32,558 nucleotides of DNA from Ruminococcaceae bacterium UBA6413 (GCA_002437415.1 DJPL01000038.1:1-32558); one strand, 5' to 3'. Positions 23,181-30,909 are shown, counted from the stretch's first letter. Numbers and translations: made by a program. The notes: a model not told the origin generated them from the letters alone.

Positions 23181-24098
23181 TTGGCACAGGCGTATTCCGA
23201 ATCCGTTGTTTACGGCGGAACCGAAAAGCAGCAGATCGAAATAAATCTGGGATCTGCTTGCTTCAATAAGTATATTTCCGCTTCCAATTTTACACTGAGC
23301 GGAGCGGCGCAGAATATGACTGTGGAATCGGTCGAAACAGATTTCGTTACAGACGATGACGGAGATGAAGTTCTGTCACAGACGGCAACGCTCACTCTTT
23401 CCGGCTCGACTGACGGAAGCGACTATGCTTATATTGAGATCTCGGGTAACGCGACCACATTCAATAAGCCGCTGACAGTCACGCTGACAACGGATTTTTA
23501 CGGCGTATATGTAACAAACGACCATGTGGATACATTTACGCTTTCCGATATTGTCTATGTGCAGGCGCAAAATATATCATTTGTTAATGACATCAAGGCT
23601 GAAGATATTTCTCTTGACGGCTGTCTTAAGGATTACGCCGTGATCAACGCGGTCGATTATGTTAATGAAACGCTGATCGCTCTGCACCTGTCCTTCCCTT
23701 ATACCTATATTGAAAATGACGACAGCATAGGGTATATAAATTTTGGTACAAAAACCAATACAGCAAACGCCGAATACTCTTGTTCGACCGTTGTGGCAGC
23801 TCCCGCGATCCATTCTTCAATAGAAGTTAAAGATCATACCGTAAGCATGGAGCTCACTCTGGAGCATGAGGAATTCAATTTGCTTGACTTCTATCCGTTC
23901 AGCGTGTATGCGTCAGATGGAACTGAGGTGCTTGTATCGGGTATTGACATTGTGGATTTCGATGAATACCTCAGCATTATGTTTGTTATGCCCGATGATG
24001 CAGAGGGCGTTTTCCGATTTGAACTAAAGGATGCCTATGATGTTGTAAAGGCGGACGGCAGTAAGGAGAATATCACGATCATAACCTATTTCTCATAA
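23181..24098 (+). CDS. Putative surface beta-sandwich protein, possibly 5'-truncated
   Basis: 305 aa from a TTG at 23181; family not recognised. The sequence is rich in beta strands, acidic and aromatic residues, with no internal membrane segment, suggesting two to three extracellular beta-sandwich modules (IEINLGSACFNKYISASNFT; AEDISLDGCLKDYAVINAVD; SSIEVKDHTVSMELTLEHEE). The start is doubtful: no ribosome site precedes the TTG and the frame is open only back to 23136 with no ATG. A neighbouring frame just upstream reads KFFALSFL, like a signal-peptide core, and joining it to AQAYSES would give a normal cleavage site. The gene therefore looks truncated or frameshifted at its 5' end, close to tRNA-Leu. 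Confidence 0.55.
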   Translation: MAQAYSESVVYGGTEKQQIEINLGSACFNKYISASNFTLSGAAQNMTVESVETDFVTDDDGDEVLSQTATLTLSGSTDGSDYAYIEISGNATTFNKPLTVTLTTDFYGVYVTNDHVDTFTLSDIVYVQAQNISFVNDIKAEDISLDGCLKDYAVINAVDYVNETLIALHLSFPYTYIENDDSIGYINFGTKTNTANAEYSCSTVVAAPAIHSSIEVKDHTVSMELTLEHEEFNLLDFYPFSVYASDGTEVLVSGIDIVDFDEYLSIMFVMPDDAEGVFRFELKDAYDVVKADGSKENITIITYFS

Positions 24099-24133
24099 TC
24101 TTTTAATAATAGCGAAAGCAAAAAAAGAAAAAC

Positions 24134-24177
24134 ACAGCAGTGGGTTCGGATATAAGAACCCGCTGCTGTATTTTTTG
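24134..24177 (+). terminator. Terminator after the putative surface protein
   Basis: ACAGCAG-T-GGGTTC pairs with GAACCC-G-CTGCTGT around an 8-nt loop, followed by ATTTTTT. Confidence 0.9.
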
Positions 24178-24244
24178 TTTAAATTTAAAATCTATTGTCG
24201 TAAGTCGCTCCTGCGGAGGATATCCCTGCTTTGAAACGTCTGTA

Positions 24245-25051
24245 TCATTCCTCAACAGGCAACACAAGGCGGGAGCAGTAGCGGCGGGTGTCGATTTCTC
24301 TGCCTGTATACGGGGCTACTATTCCGAGTACACGGGGCGGAGCTGTCGGTTTTAGACCGCGCGTTTTCACTTCCCTGCCGAGCGTCAGCCAAGCCTCATC
24401 TATTCCGCTGTATTCGCCACAGTACAGCACTGACAGCACCCGACATTCAGGCAGTGTCACTGCATCCTTAGGAGCTCTGCCCGGGTGTACAGGTACACAC
24501 ACCGCATTAGGATAGGGTGTATCACCGATATAACCGTACAGGAAGTCCTTGCGATCCATTATCGCAAAGAGCGGCTCATCGGAGAGCAAACAGCCCATGC
24601 GGACACATTCGCTGTAAAAGGCATACATTTGCTCATATCTGTCATCTGTTGTTAGTCCTGTACTCCATTTTATCCGACAGGTGACGGCGGGCAATGTCAT
24701 CATCTGTACTGATATTACAGGCGGTTCCATAGCACGCATACGAATTTCCTCAACACTGCGTTGCAGATCATGCAGACGTTTTTCCAAGACTGCTAGCATA
24801 TCCGACGCTTCGCCGCCATTACCGAAGTAATTCATTATATGCTCCGAGCTCAACCCCATGTTCTTGAATTTTTCGATCTGCATAATACGTGCTACATTGT
24901 GATTGTCATAGTAGCGGCGGCCGCTGTCGGGAGCTATGTAGGCGGGTGTGAGCAGACCATTTTCCTCCATGCGAAGGAGCGTGCTGCGGGAAAGACCGCA
25001 AGCCCGGGCGGCTTCGGTTATTTGGAAAAGTTCTTTGGTTTTAGTTTCCAT
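24245..25051 (-). CDS. MerR-family regulator with GyrI-like effector domain
   Basis: 268 aa; the ATG at 25051 follows GGAGG by 9 nt, so an 8-residue longer start is rejected. Residues 9-75 are a MerR winged helix: FQITEAARACGLSRSTLLRM, then ENGLLTPAYIAPDSGRRYYD, NVARIMQIEKFKNMGLSSEH. A coiled-coil dimerisation helix follows (DMLAVLEKRLHDLQRSVEEI). Residues 120-268 form a GyrI/BmrR-like small-molecule-binding domain (CRIKWSTGLTTDDRYEQMYA; VCVPVHPGRA; LYCGEYSGIDEAWLTLGREV). The gene is divergent from the surface operon and beside a 19-bp-spacer promoter, so it very probably activates that operon in response to a hydrophobic or cationic ligand. Confidence 0.88.
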   Translation of the reverse strand: METKTKELFQITEAARACGLSRSTLLRMEENGLLTPAYIAPDSGRRYYDNHNVARIMQIEKFKNMGLSSEHIMNYFGNGGEASDMLAVLEKRLHDLQRSVEEIRMRAMEPPVISVQMMTLPAVTCRIKWSTGLTTDDRYEQMYAFYSECVRMGCLLSDEPLFAIMDRKDFLYGYIGDTPYPNAVCVPVHPGRAPKDAVTLPECRVLSVLYCGEYSGIDEAWLTLGREVKTRGLKPTAPPRVLGIVAPYTGREIDTRRYCSRLVLPVEE

Positions 25052-25075
25052 AGTAAAAAACCTCCAAAAAAGCAC

Positions 25076-25106
25076 TTGATTCGTTCATAGGTGAACGTGT
25101 TATAAT
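25076..25106 (+). promoter_or_regulatory. MerR-controlled promoter of the surface operon
   Basis: TTGATT (25076-25081) and a perfect TATAAT (25101-25106) are 19 bp apart. The spacer contains the dyad CGTTCA-TAGG-TGAACG (25082-25097). The spacing and dyad are the hallmarks of MerR-activated promoters. It points to the gene starting at 25237 and lies next to the divergent merR gene. Confidence 0.85.
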
Positions 25107-25236
25107 GCCATTATAGGAAAATTTTACGTCGCTGTCAAGCCCTGTTTTTTCAGTGGGTGGCAGAATACGGTGTGGATAGAGCGTCAAAACCTTTCAAAAA
25201 GGTGAACAGAGAAACGAATGAAGGAGCGTGGTACGG

Positions 25237-28200
25237 ATGACTCTACGGAAGCTGATCATGAGTGCGGTACTGTGCCTGTGCTTATGCTTGCTGTATACAA
25301 CAGTGCCGGTATCAATGCGTGCAGATGCGGCAAACGATCTGCCGGTGACTATTTCTACTACAGGTAAAACCTATATGTATACTAAAAGCGGAACAAATTT
25401 TACCGAGCTGCAATACGGCACGGCGTCCTCCGGTGCTACCGCCGGTACTATCACTTCTGCATCGGTTGATAACGGCGGAGTGAAGTTTACAATTGACACG
25501 AAATCAAACAAGCTGTTTAAGCTGTACTATAAGGAGATCCCGGTCACGATCAATGTGCCCGCCAATACGGAATTTTCCGTTGAATTCAGCTATGACTTTG
25601 ACGGACAGCATATACGTTCGAATAAAAAAGCTACTGCGAATGTTTCTGCTATGATTGTGTATCAGGGCACAGAAAGTGCCTCAAATAAAATAAAATTCTA
25701 CCCTATAAGCGAAGCCTCTGCATCGGCATATACCACTATTAACGGAACAGAAGCCGATAAAGTGTTCGGAACGGGAGTAACCTACAGCGGCGGAGCAACT
25801 TCAAGCACTACAGTCAATATGTATTCTGTAAGCGGAGAAACCTACACCGCCAAATTTACAAACAACACTTCTTCAGCGGCTAATATTGCTCGCTACTTCG
25901 GATATTGGGTTGCGTGCGACTATGGCAGCTCATACGCAAATCGGGCGATAACGAATTTTACTCTCACGCCTAAGGCTATAAGCTACACCGTAAAATTTGA
26001 TGCCGACGGCGGCACTGTAGACACTAAGAGTAAAGCCGTGTCTGTTGGCAGTACCTACGGTGAACTGCCAGTGCCTAAGCTGGAACGTCGCGCCTTCAAC
26101 GGCTGGTATACTGAGCGTAACGGCGGTGGCAGAGAGATCACAAGTACAACAACGGTCGAAGCCACCGACGGCTCTACTCTGTATCCGTTGTGGACCGACG
26201 GACCTAACATTGGTTGGTATACGGAAGAAACGATAGAATACGGACAGCCCGGCTCCGCAGGCTTCGGCGGAATTTCGGTCGATAGGAATAATTACCGCTA
26301 TTTATTCGAGTGGTATCAATGTGATGACAAGAACAGAACAAACGAAAGAAAAGTGGCGGAAAGAATTTACGATGGGGATAGAGTGGACAGCTTGTACAAA
26401 ACTCCCTCCGACCTGCCTTTGGGTACATATTACTACTATGTGGTCGATACCATAACGGAGATTTCAACCGGCAAAAGCATTTCTGTAACCGGACCGGTGA
26501 CTACGGTAACGGTCGTGCCGGGAGTGCCGAAGATCAGCGATTTCCCGACAGCTTCGATCGATATGAAGAATAGCAAACGTCTGGGAGATCATACGCTTAT
26601 AGGCGGTGGTGCGGTAAATAAGTACACAAATGTATCAGTTCCCGGTACATTCAGTTGGGAAAATGTAGATACAGAAATCACGAAAACCGGCTATCAAAAC
26701 TTCTATATTATTTTCACTCCGAGTGATGTGAGATATACAACGACAAGATCGCGAATAAATGTATATGTTGGCTGCTCACATGATTATATTGACGATACGG
26801 TGACCAAGGCGGCAACCTGTACAACGACCGGTTCAAAGAAACAGAAATGTACTGTTTGCGGGGCTACGAAAACGGTGAGTATTCCTGCAACGGGGCATGA
26901 CTATGAAAACGGCACATGGTGTACCGATGAAACCCAGCATTGGAAGCAGTGCGCCAACTGCGACAGCACCGACAATCCTGCAAACCACACCTTCGGTGAA
27001 TGGAGCGGCGGAAAGCGCAATTGTACAGAGTGCGACTATGAGCAGGTAAAGATCATGACTGTAAGCTTCAATACCACCTACGGAGAGGTAGCCACGAAAA
27101 CCAAAACCGTGAAATACGGCGTAGCCTATGGCAAACTGCCTGTGCCTACATACAATGATTCGTGGGTTTTCGGCGGTTGGTATACCGAATACAACGGCGA
27201 AGGCGTGGAGGTTACGGAAACAACTACTGTTACCGCTACCGACGACCATGTCCTATACGCACTGTGGGTTCATAAGGCAAATCCAAGCGGTTGGGGCGAG
27301 GACAAGACCATAGAATACGGACAGCAATGCGCTAATCCCGGTATATCATCGGTAGTTATCGATCCTGAATACAAATACAAGTTCATGTGGTATAAATGTG
27401 ACGATAAGGACAGGACGAATGCCGAAAAAGTGGGAGAATGCGACAATGGAGTTGCGACAAGCGGCTCGTATAAAACACCGAATGACCTGTCGGTGGGCGA
27501 GCATTACTATTATGTAGTAGCTACCACCACGCACCTTACAAGCGGCAAGACCACGACACAGAGCGGCACGGTGGTAACGATAACCGTCAAGCCGTCCGAA
27601 CCGCGGCCTGAGCAAGCTCCCGACAGCATCAATATAGACTTGGGCAAGGACAGCAACTGCCTGAGCGACTATAATGTTCCCGACTGCACTATGAAGAATA
27701 AGTACAGCGGCGTAACTGTTCTCGGCAAATTTTCCTGGGTAGCTCCCGATACGATATTCGAGCCGACCACAGAACCGGATACCGTGTATGTGTATGCTCG
27801 CTTCACGCCCGATGATCAGGATAACTACAAGTCGGTCGATATTCAGGTAAGTGTGAATGTGAGTCACACACACGAGTTTACGATCGACGGCGATGTTATC
27901 AAGACTCCCACCTGTACGGCAACCGGTTCGATGAAGAAAAAATGCTCCGTTTGCGGGCTTGAAACAACTGTGGATATTCCTGCCGCAGGGCATGACTATA
28001 AAAACGGTAAATGGCAGAGCAATGAAGCTCAGCATTGGAAGCAATGTGCCAACTGCGACAGCACCGACACTCCCGAGGATCACACATTTGGTGAATGGAG
28101 CGGCGGAAAGCGCACCTGTGAGGTCTGCGGCTATGAAGACGTACAGCTTGTAACCGTTACTATTACATGGAGTGAGCTTGCGTTCACTTATATGGACGGC

Positions 28201-28506
28201 TTATGGAATCCCGAAACTCACGACTACTCAATGGGTGAGTGGACACTGGACAGAACGGACGGCGATAAAATCACCGTTGAAAATCAGGGTAGCGATGATG
28301 TCAGCTTGTCTTTTGTTTATACGCAGGTCGATAATGCTATAGAAGGAAGCTTTGCGGACGATAACGGAGTCGATATTGAAAGCCCTGTGGCTTTGCCCTC
28401 AGGAAATACGAGATATGCATGGCTTCACCTGAGCGGAAGGCCGAACAGAGATATGAATGCCGAAACTGTCGGTACTGTAACCGTTCGTCTGGGAGGGAAT
28501 GAATAA
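25237..28506 (+). CDS. Large secreted InlB-repeat surface protein with subunit-like C-terminal module
   Basis: 1089 aa; AAGGAG (25221-25226) selects the ATG at 25237. Signal peptide: about 1-32 (LRKLIMSAVLCLCLCLLYTT, cleavage near ADA). Residues 33-248: beta-rich domain. Then a unit occurs twice (25981-27054 and 27055-28150). Each has an InlB/Listeria-Bacteroides beta-grasp repeat (VKFDADGG to LYPLW; VSFNTTYG to LYALW), an Ig-like part (YYYVVDT; YYYVVAT), a GTFSW/GKFSW segment and a Cys-rich module with CxxC pairs (HWKQCANCDSTD in both). Residues about 970-1089 form a final module (VTITWSELAFTYMDGLWNPE) homologous to the secreted protein at 29326. No LPXTG, S-layer or C-terminal membrane anchor is present. 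Likely an adhesin displayed by its operon partners; that is inference. Confidence 0.85.
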   Translation: MTLRKLIMSAVLCLCLCLLYTTVPVSMRADAANDLPVTISTTGKTYMYTKSGTNFTELQYGTASSGATAGTITSASVDNGGVKFTIDTKSNKLFKLYYKEIPVTINVPANTEFSVEFSYDFDGQHIRSNKKATANVSAMIVYQGTESASNKIKFYPISEASASAYTTINGTEADKVFGTGVTYSGGATSSTTVNMYSVSGETYTAKFTNNTSSAANIARYFGYWVACDYGSSYANRAITNFTLTPKAISYTVKFDADGGTVDTKSKAVSVGSTYGELPVPKLERRAFNGWYTERNGGGREITSTTTVEATDGSTLYPLWTDGPNIGWYTEETIEYGQPGSAGFGGISVDRNNYRYLFEWYQCDDKNRTNERKVAERIYDGDRVDSLYKTPSDLPLGTYYYYVVDTITEISTGKSISVTGPVTTVTVVPGVPKISDFPTASIDMKNSKRLGDHTLIGGGAVNKYTNVSVPGTFSWENVDTEITKTGYQNFYIIFTPSDVRYTTTRSRINVYVGCSHDYIDDTVTKAATCTTTGSKKQKCTVCGATKTVSIPATGHDYENGTWCTDETQHWKQCANCDSTDNPANHTFGEWSGGKRNCTECDYEQVKIMTVSFNTTYGEVATKTKTVKYGVAYGKLPVPTYNDSWVFGGWYTEYNGEGVEVTETTTVTATDDHVLYALWVHKANPSGWGEDKTIEYGQQCANPGISSVVIDPEYKYKFMWYKCDDKDRTNAEKVGECDNGVATSGSYKTPNDLSVGEHYYYVVATTTHLTSGKTTTQSGTVVTITVKPSEPRPEQAPDSINIDLGKDSNCLSDYNVPDCTMKNKYSGVTVLGKFSWVAPDTIFEPTTEPDTVYVYARFTPDDQDNYKSVDIQVSVNVSHTHEFTIDGDVIKTPTCTATGSMKKKCSVCGLETTVDIPAAGHDYKNGKWQSNEAQHWKQCANCDSTDTPEDHTFGEWSGGKRTCEVCGYEDVQLVTVTITWSELAFTYMDGLWNPETHDYSMGEWTLDRTDGDKITVENQGSDDVSLSFVYTQVDNAIEGSFADDNGVDIESPVALPSGNTRYAWLHLSGRPNRDMNAETVGTVTVRLGGNE

Positions 28507-29222
28507 TGGAAGAAGAGAAATTAGAAAGCGCTCCTGAAAAAGAGGAGAAAAAGAAAAAACGGTGGCTTTTACTCTTGCTGCTGTTGCTCTTACTGCTGAT
28601 TTTCGGCAGTACAGGCGTCTGGGCGCTGTTTTTCAGCGGTTGGAACGATCCCGCGCCCGAACCGCCGATAAACGAGAGCAGTACCTCGGATAGTACAAGC
28701 GGCAATCCCGAAAATACAGGCTATCCCGATAGTACCACGAATAATCCCGGCATTACGAGCGACGGCAACAGCAATAACTCGGATACATCGTCCGTTACGA
28801 GCAATAATTCCGACAACAGAACGGATAGCTCGGACGCTTCGGCGGTTACAAGCGGTGGCAATAATACCGATCCCGATAATCAGGGGGATCAGGAGGTCGG
28901 CGGAAATGTTTCCCTTACTTATGCCAAGGAAGTGAGCATAAACCTGACGGAAAAGACGGCCTCTCTTGTGTTCGGCAACCCCTCAAGATCCAACCGCGAA
29001 GCTATTGTTCAGCTTGTCATACAGGATAACTTGATTTTGCAGTCGGACACCATAGCTCCCGGCACACAGGTAACAGAGCTGAAGCCGGCGGACGGTGCGG
29101 AGGAAAAGCTTACCGCGGGGGTTTATGAGGGAAAATTCGTGGTTTACTTCTATGATCGTGAAAGCAATCGCTGGGCTACGCTGAATGCCGAGATACCCGT
29201 GACCGTCACTGTGACAACGTGA
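28506..29222 (+). CDS. Membrane-anchored Ser/Asn/Thr-rich surface protein, putative anchor
   Basis: 238 aa. The ATG overlaps the TAA of the previous gene (TAATG) and follows GGGAGGG, so translation is coupled. Residues 1-20 are highly charged (EEEKLESAPEKEEKKKKR). One membrane helix follows, with an 11-Leu run from residue 21 (W then eleven L, IFGSTGVWALFF). Residues 50-130 are a low-complexity Ser/Thr/Asn/Asp/Pro linker that could span the cell wall. Residues 132-238 form a beta-sandwich-like domain (VSINLTEKTASLVFGNPSRS; GVYEGKFVVYFYDRESNRWA; PVTVTVTT). Topology is type II, C-terminus outside. Family not recognised. Context suggests it holds the other two secreted products at the membrane. 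Confidence 0.75.
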   Translation: MEEEKLESAPEKEEKKKKRWLLLLLLLLLLLIFGSTGVWALFFSGWNDPAPEPPINESSTSDSTSGNPENTGYPDSTTNNPGITSDGNSNNSDTSSVTSNNSDNRTDSSDASAVTSGGNNTDPDNQGDQEVGGNVSLTYAKEVSINLTEKTASLVFGNPSRSNREAIVQLVIQDNLILQSDTIAPGTQVTELKPADGAEEKLTAGVYEGKFVVYFYDRESNRWATLNAEIPVTVTVTT

Positions 29223-29325
29223 TAAAACCCGGAATATCGAACCTGAAGCTTTGCTCCCGCAAATGTCGGGCTGTATGGCGGCAGGGTTGATATATATTAA
29301 AATTACATCGAAAGGATGAAAAAAC

Positions 29326-29832
29326 ATGAAAAAGATTTTTACACTTATTATTACGCTTGCCTTTGTGATCTCATTGGCTACCGTTCCTGCGTTTGCGGCT
29401 ACATCTACCATTGATTCCGCGGCAGGCAGTGACTCTCATGATGTTACGGCTACCTACAATGCAGGTGCTTCCGGCACTACAATTTACAGTGTAACCATAA
29501 CATGGGGTGAAATGAGCTTCGCCTATAATGACGGTGCGTGGAATCCCGACACCCACACCTATGACGCAAGCTGGACGGCTACAGGCAATACAGTGAAAGT
29601 AACCAACCATTCCAATGCCGCAGTTACCGCAAAGCTTACCTACACTGCCGCTCAGAATTACACCGATATAACCGGAACATTCAGCAACGATACATTACAG
29701 CTTGCTACCGCTGTAGGTACAACTGTGGATAATGCTCCTACTCAAACCGCAAAGCTGACCCTTTCAGGCACTCTGAGCAGCAATACGAATTCCAACACAA
29801 CGATCGGTAATGTTACTGTTTCGCTTGATTAA
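29326..29832 (+). CDS. Small secreted protein homologous to the C-terminal module of the large surface protein
   Basis: 168 aa; AAAGGATG precedes the ATG. Signal peptide at residues 1-24 (KKIFTLIITLAFVISLATVP, cleavage after AFA). The mature 144 residues are almost all one beta-rich module: VTITWGEMSFAYNDGAWNPD, then THTYDASWTA, VKVTNHSNAAVTAKLTYT, ITGTF, AKLTLSGTLSSN and IGNVTVSLD. The same order appears at the end of the 1089-aa protein (VTITWSELAFTYMDGLWNPE, THDY, ITVENQGSDDVSLSFVYT, IEGSF, LHLSG, VGTVTVRL). No Cys, no anchor. A plausible repeating subunit of a surface layer or fibre, with the large protein entering the same assembly by its last module. Confidence 0.8.
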   Translation: MKKIFTLIITLAFVISLATVPAFAATSTIDSAAGSDSHDVTATYNAGASGTTIYSVTITWGEMSFAYNDGAWNPDTHTYDASWTATGNTVKVTNHSNAAVTAKLTYTAAQNYTDITGTFSNDTLQLATAVGTTVDNAPTQTAKLTLSGTLSSNTNSNTTIGNVTVSLD

Positions 29833-30102
29833 GGCGGTTTATCCGGGCAATGATGCGCTTTTGACGGTCGGTGTCTGTTGATGAGGCTGTTTGCTTTACG
29901 GATACTGCCGCATAAGCCTGTTTCAGTCGGGCTTATGTCATATCTGCTTTTTAAGCAGCGGAAGACGGAATAAAACATTCATAATAAAAGCGAGCCGAAG
30001 CACCGGGATACAGTGTGGACGGCTCGCTTTTATTTTGCGGTTGGCGGGAGGGATTTTGAGTGGTGGGGAGGTGGTATAATGTAAGTCTGTTTTGTCATAA
30101 GC
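29833..30102 (+). other. Intergenic region with terminator hairpins
   Basis: No gene seen. It holds a hairpin (CATAAGCC 29911-29918 / GGCTTATG 29930-29937) and the operon terminator listed separately. The G-rich stretch at 30040-30075 ends in TATAAT but lacks a matching -35. Confidence 0.5.
29986..30037 (+). terminator. Terminator of the surface operon
   Basis: AAAAGCGAGCCG (29986-29997) pairs perfectly with CGGCTCGCTTTT (30020-30031) and is followed by ATTTTG. Confidence 0.88.
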
Positions 30103-30174
30103 GGATTTCATCACATAGTGATTTCATCTGTCTTAGACAGATTTATTCCGCCCGCAGGGTGGATTTAATTGAAA
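30103..30174 (+). repeat. Multi-hairpin repeat, copy 2
   Basis: Same linkers as the copy at 22830 (GATTTCATC, GATTTATTCCG, GGATTTAATTGAAA) with hairpins ATCAC-ATA-GTGAT (30110-30122), ATCTGTC-TTA-GACAGAT (30126-30142) and TCCGCCC-GCA-GGGTGGA (30147-30163). The second and third stems differ from copy 1 by compensating changes. Confidence 0.85.
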
Positions 30175-30212
30175 GAAGCTGTGACGAAATGTAAAAATTT
30201 CATCACAGCTTC
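30175..30212 (-). terminator. Terminator of the toxin-antitoxin pair
   Basis: GAAGCTGTGACGAAAT pairs with ATTTCATCACAGCTTC (one mismatch) just beyond the PIN toxin stop. It shares AGCTGTGACGAAATGT with the terminator at 6028. Confidence 0.75.
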
Positions 30213-30216
30213 ATCG

Positions 30217-30627
30217 TTATATTCTGCTTAAAAAATCTACAGGAGCAATAGCAGGTACATCAAACTCTTCAAAATCCCTTATATTCCTTGTAACGATATA
30301 ATTGCAGTTAATGGACTTTGCACAAACGGCAACAAGGCAATCCTCAAAGTCTTTGGCTTTCTTCTGGAGCGCCGTGAGAACTTCGGCGTTAGTAACGCTG
30401 CATATTTTTACGATTTCGAGTATTTTGCCGACTGCCTTATATGCAAGCTCCGTACTGTGAGTGTATTTTCTTACAAGATAATAAATATCGGTTATTGAAG
30501 AGGCTGAAATAAACCCGTCTATCTGATGTTCCTCGCACAAGGATAAAAGCTTGCAGGAATCATCTACAAACGGCTCTCGTTCCAGGAGAACATCAATGAT
30601 GATGTTGGTGTCAACCATTATCTTCAT
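30217..30627 (-). CDS. PIN-domain toxin (VapC-like ribonuclease)
   Basis: 136 aa, normal for the family. The PIN acidic residues are present: Asp6 in MVDTNIIIDVLL, a Glu/Asp cluster in KKAKDFEDCLVAVCA, and Asp in TRNIRDFEEF. VTRNIRDF with the preceding NCNYI is the typical last strand and loop. PIN toxins cut specific RNAs with Mg2+ and are held inactive by the antitoxin. The start overlaps the end of the antitoxin gene by 17 bp, giving coupled expression. The antitoxin is of Phd/YefM type, not VapB AbrB type, a common mixed pairing. Confidence 0.9.
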   Translation of the reverse strand: MKIMVDTNIIIDVLLEREPFVDDSCKLLSLCEEHQIDGFISASSITDIYYLVRKYTHSTELAYKAVGKILEIVKICSVTNAEVLTALQKKAKDFEDCLVAVCAKSINCNYIVTRNIRDFEEFDVPAIAPVDFLSRI

Positions 30628-30838
30628 ATCCGGAAAGGCGCTCCTCTCTCAAAGAATCGAGGTCAATATCGTGAGGTGCGTTATTCAGCATTCCACGGAT
30701 AGAATCAACAGCGGACACCTGTGGATTGACCACCTTTGCAATGGTTTTTCCGTTTCGGGTGATGAAGATATCTTCATGCGCAATCATTTCAAGGTATTTT
30801 CCGAAATTTGTCTTGAATTCAGTAGCTGTTACAACCAT
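30611..30838 (-). CDS. Phd/YefM-type antitoxin
   Basis: 75 aa. MVVTATEFKTNFGKYLEMIA and DIFITRNGKTIAKVVNP are the Phd/YefM DNA-binding fold; the acidic C-terminus (DIDLDSLREERLSGYED) is the toxin-binding tail. AAGGAGG lies just upstream of the ATG. It is first in the pair and driven by a strong promoter whose -35 to -10 region is spanned by a 9-bp inverted repeat, the expected site for autorepression by the toxin-antitoxin complex. Confidence 0.92.
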   Translation of the reverse strand: MVVTATEFKTNFGKYLEMIAHEDIFITRNGKTIAKVVNPQVSAVDSIRGMLNNAPHDIDLDSLREERLSGYEDNG

Positions 30839-30869
30839 ACTAAAGCCTCCTTATGTTTTCGTTAATTAT

Positions 30870-30909
30870 ATTATATGCGATTTTTAAGGAAAAGTCAAGG
30901 AAAATCGCA
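30870..30909 (-). promoter_or_regulatory. Promoter and operator of the toxin-antitoxin pair
   Basis: On the minus strand, TTGACT (30898-30893), a 17-bp spacer and TATAAT (30875-30870). A perfect 9-bp inverted repeat, TGCGATTTT (30876-30884) and AAAATCGCA (30901-30909), flanks the spacer and -35, so a bound complex would block polymerase. Confidence 0.85.

Noticed and set aside
27346..28083. 245-codon minus-strand frame
   Set aside because: It is a shadow of the second duplicated unit of the large surface protein.
30075..30080. TATAAT as a possible promoter for the repeat region
   Set aside because: There is no -35 element at a suitable distance and no gene downstream on that strand.
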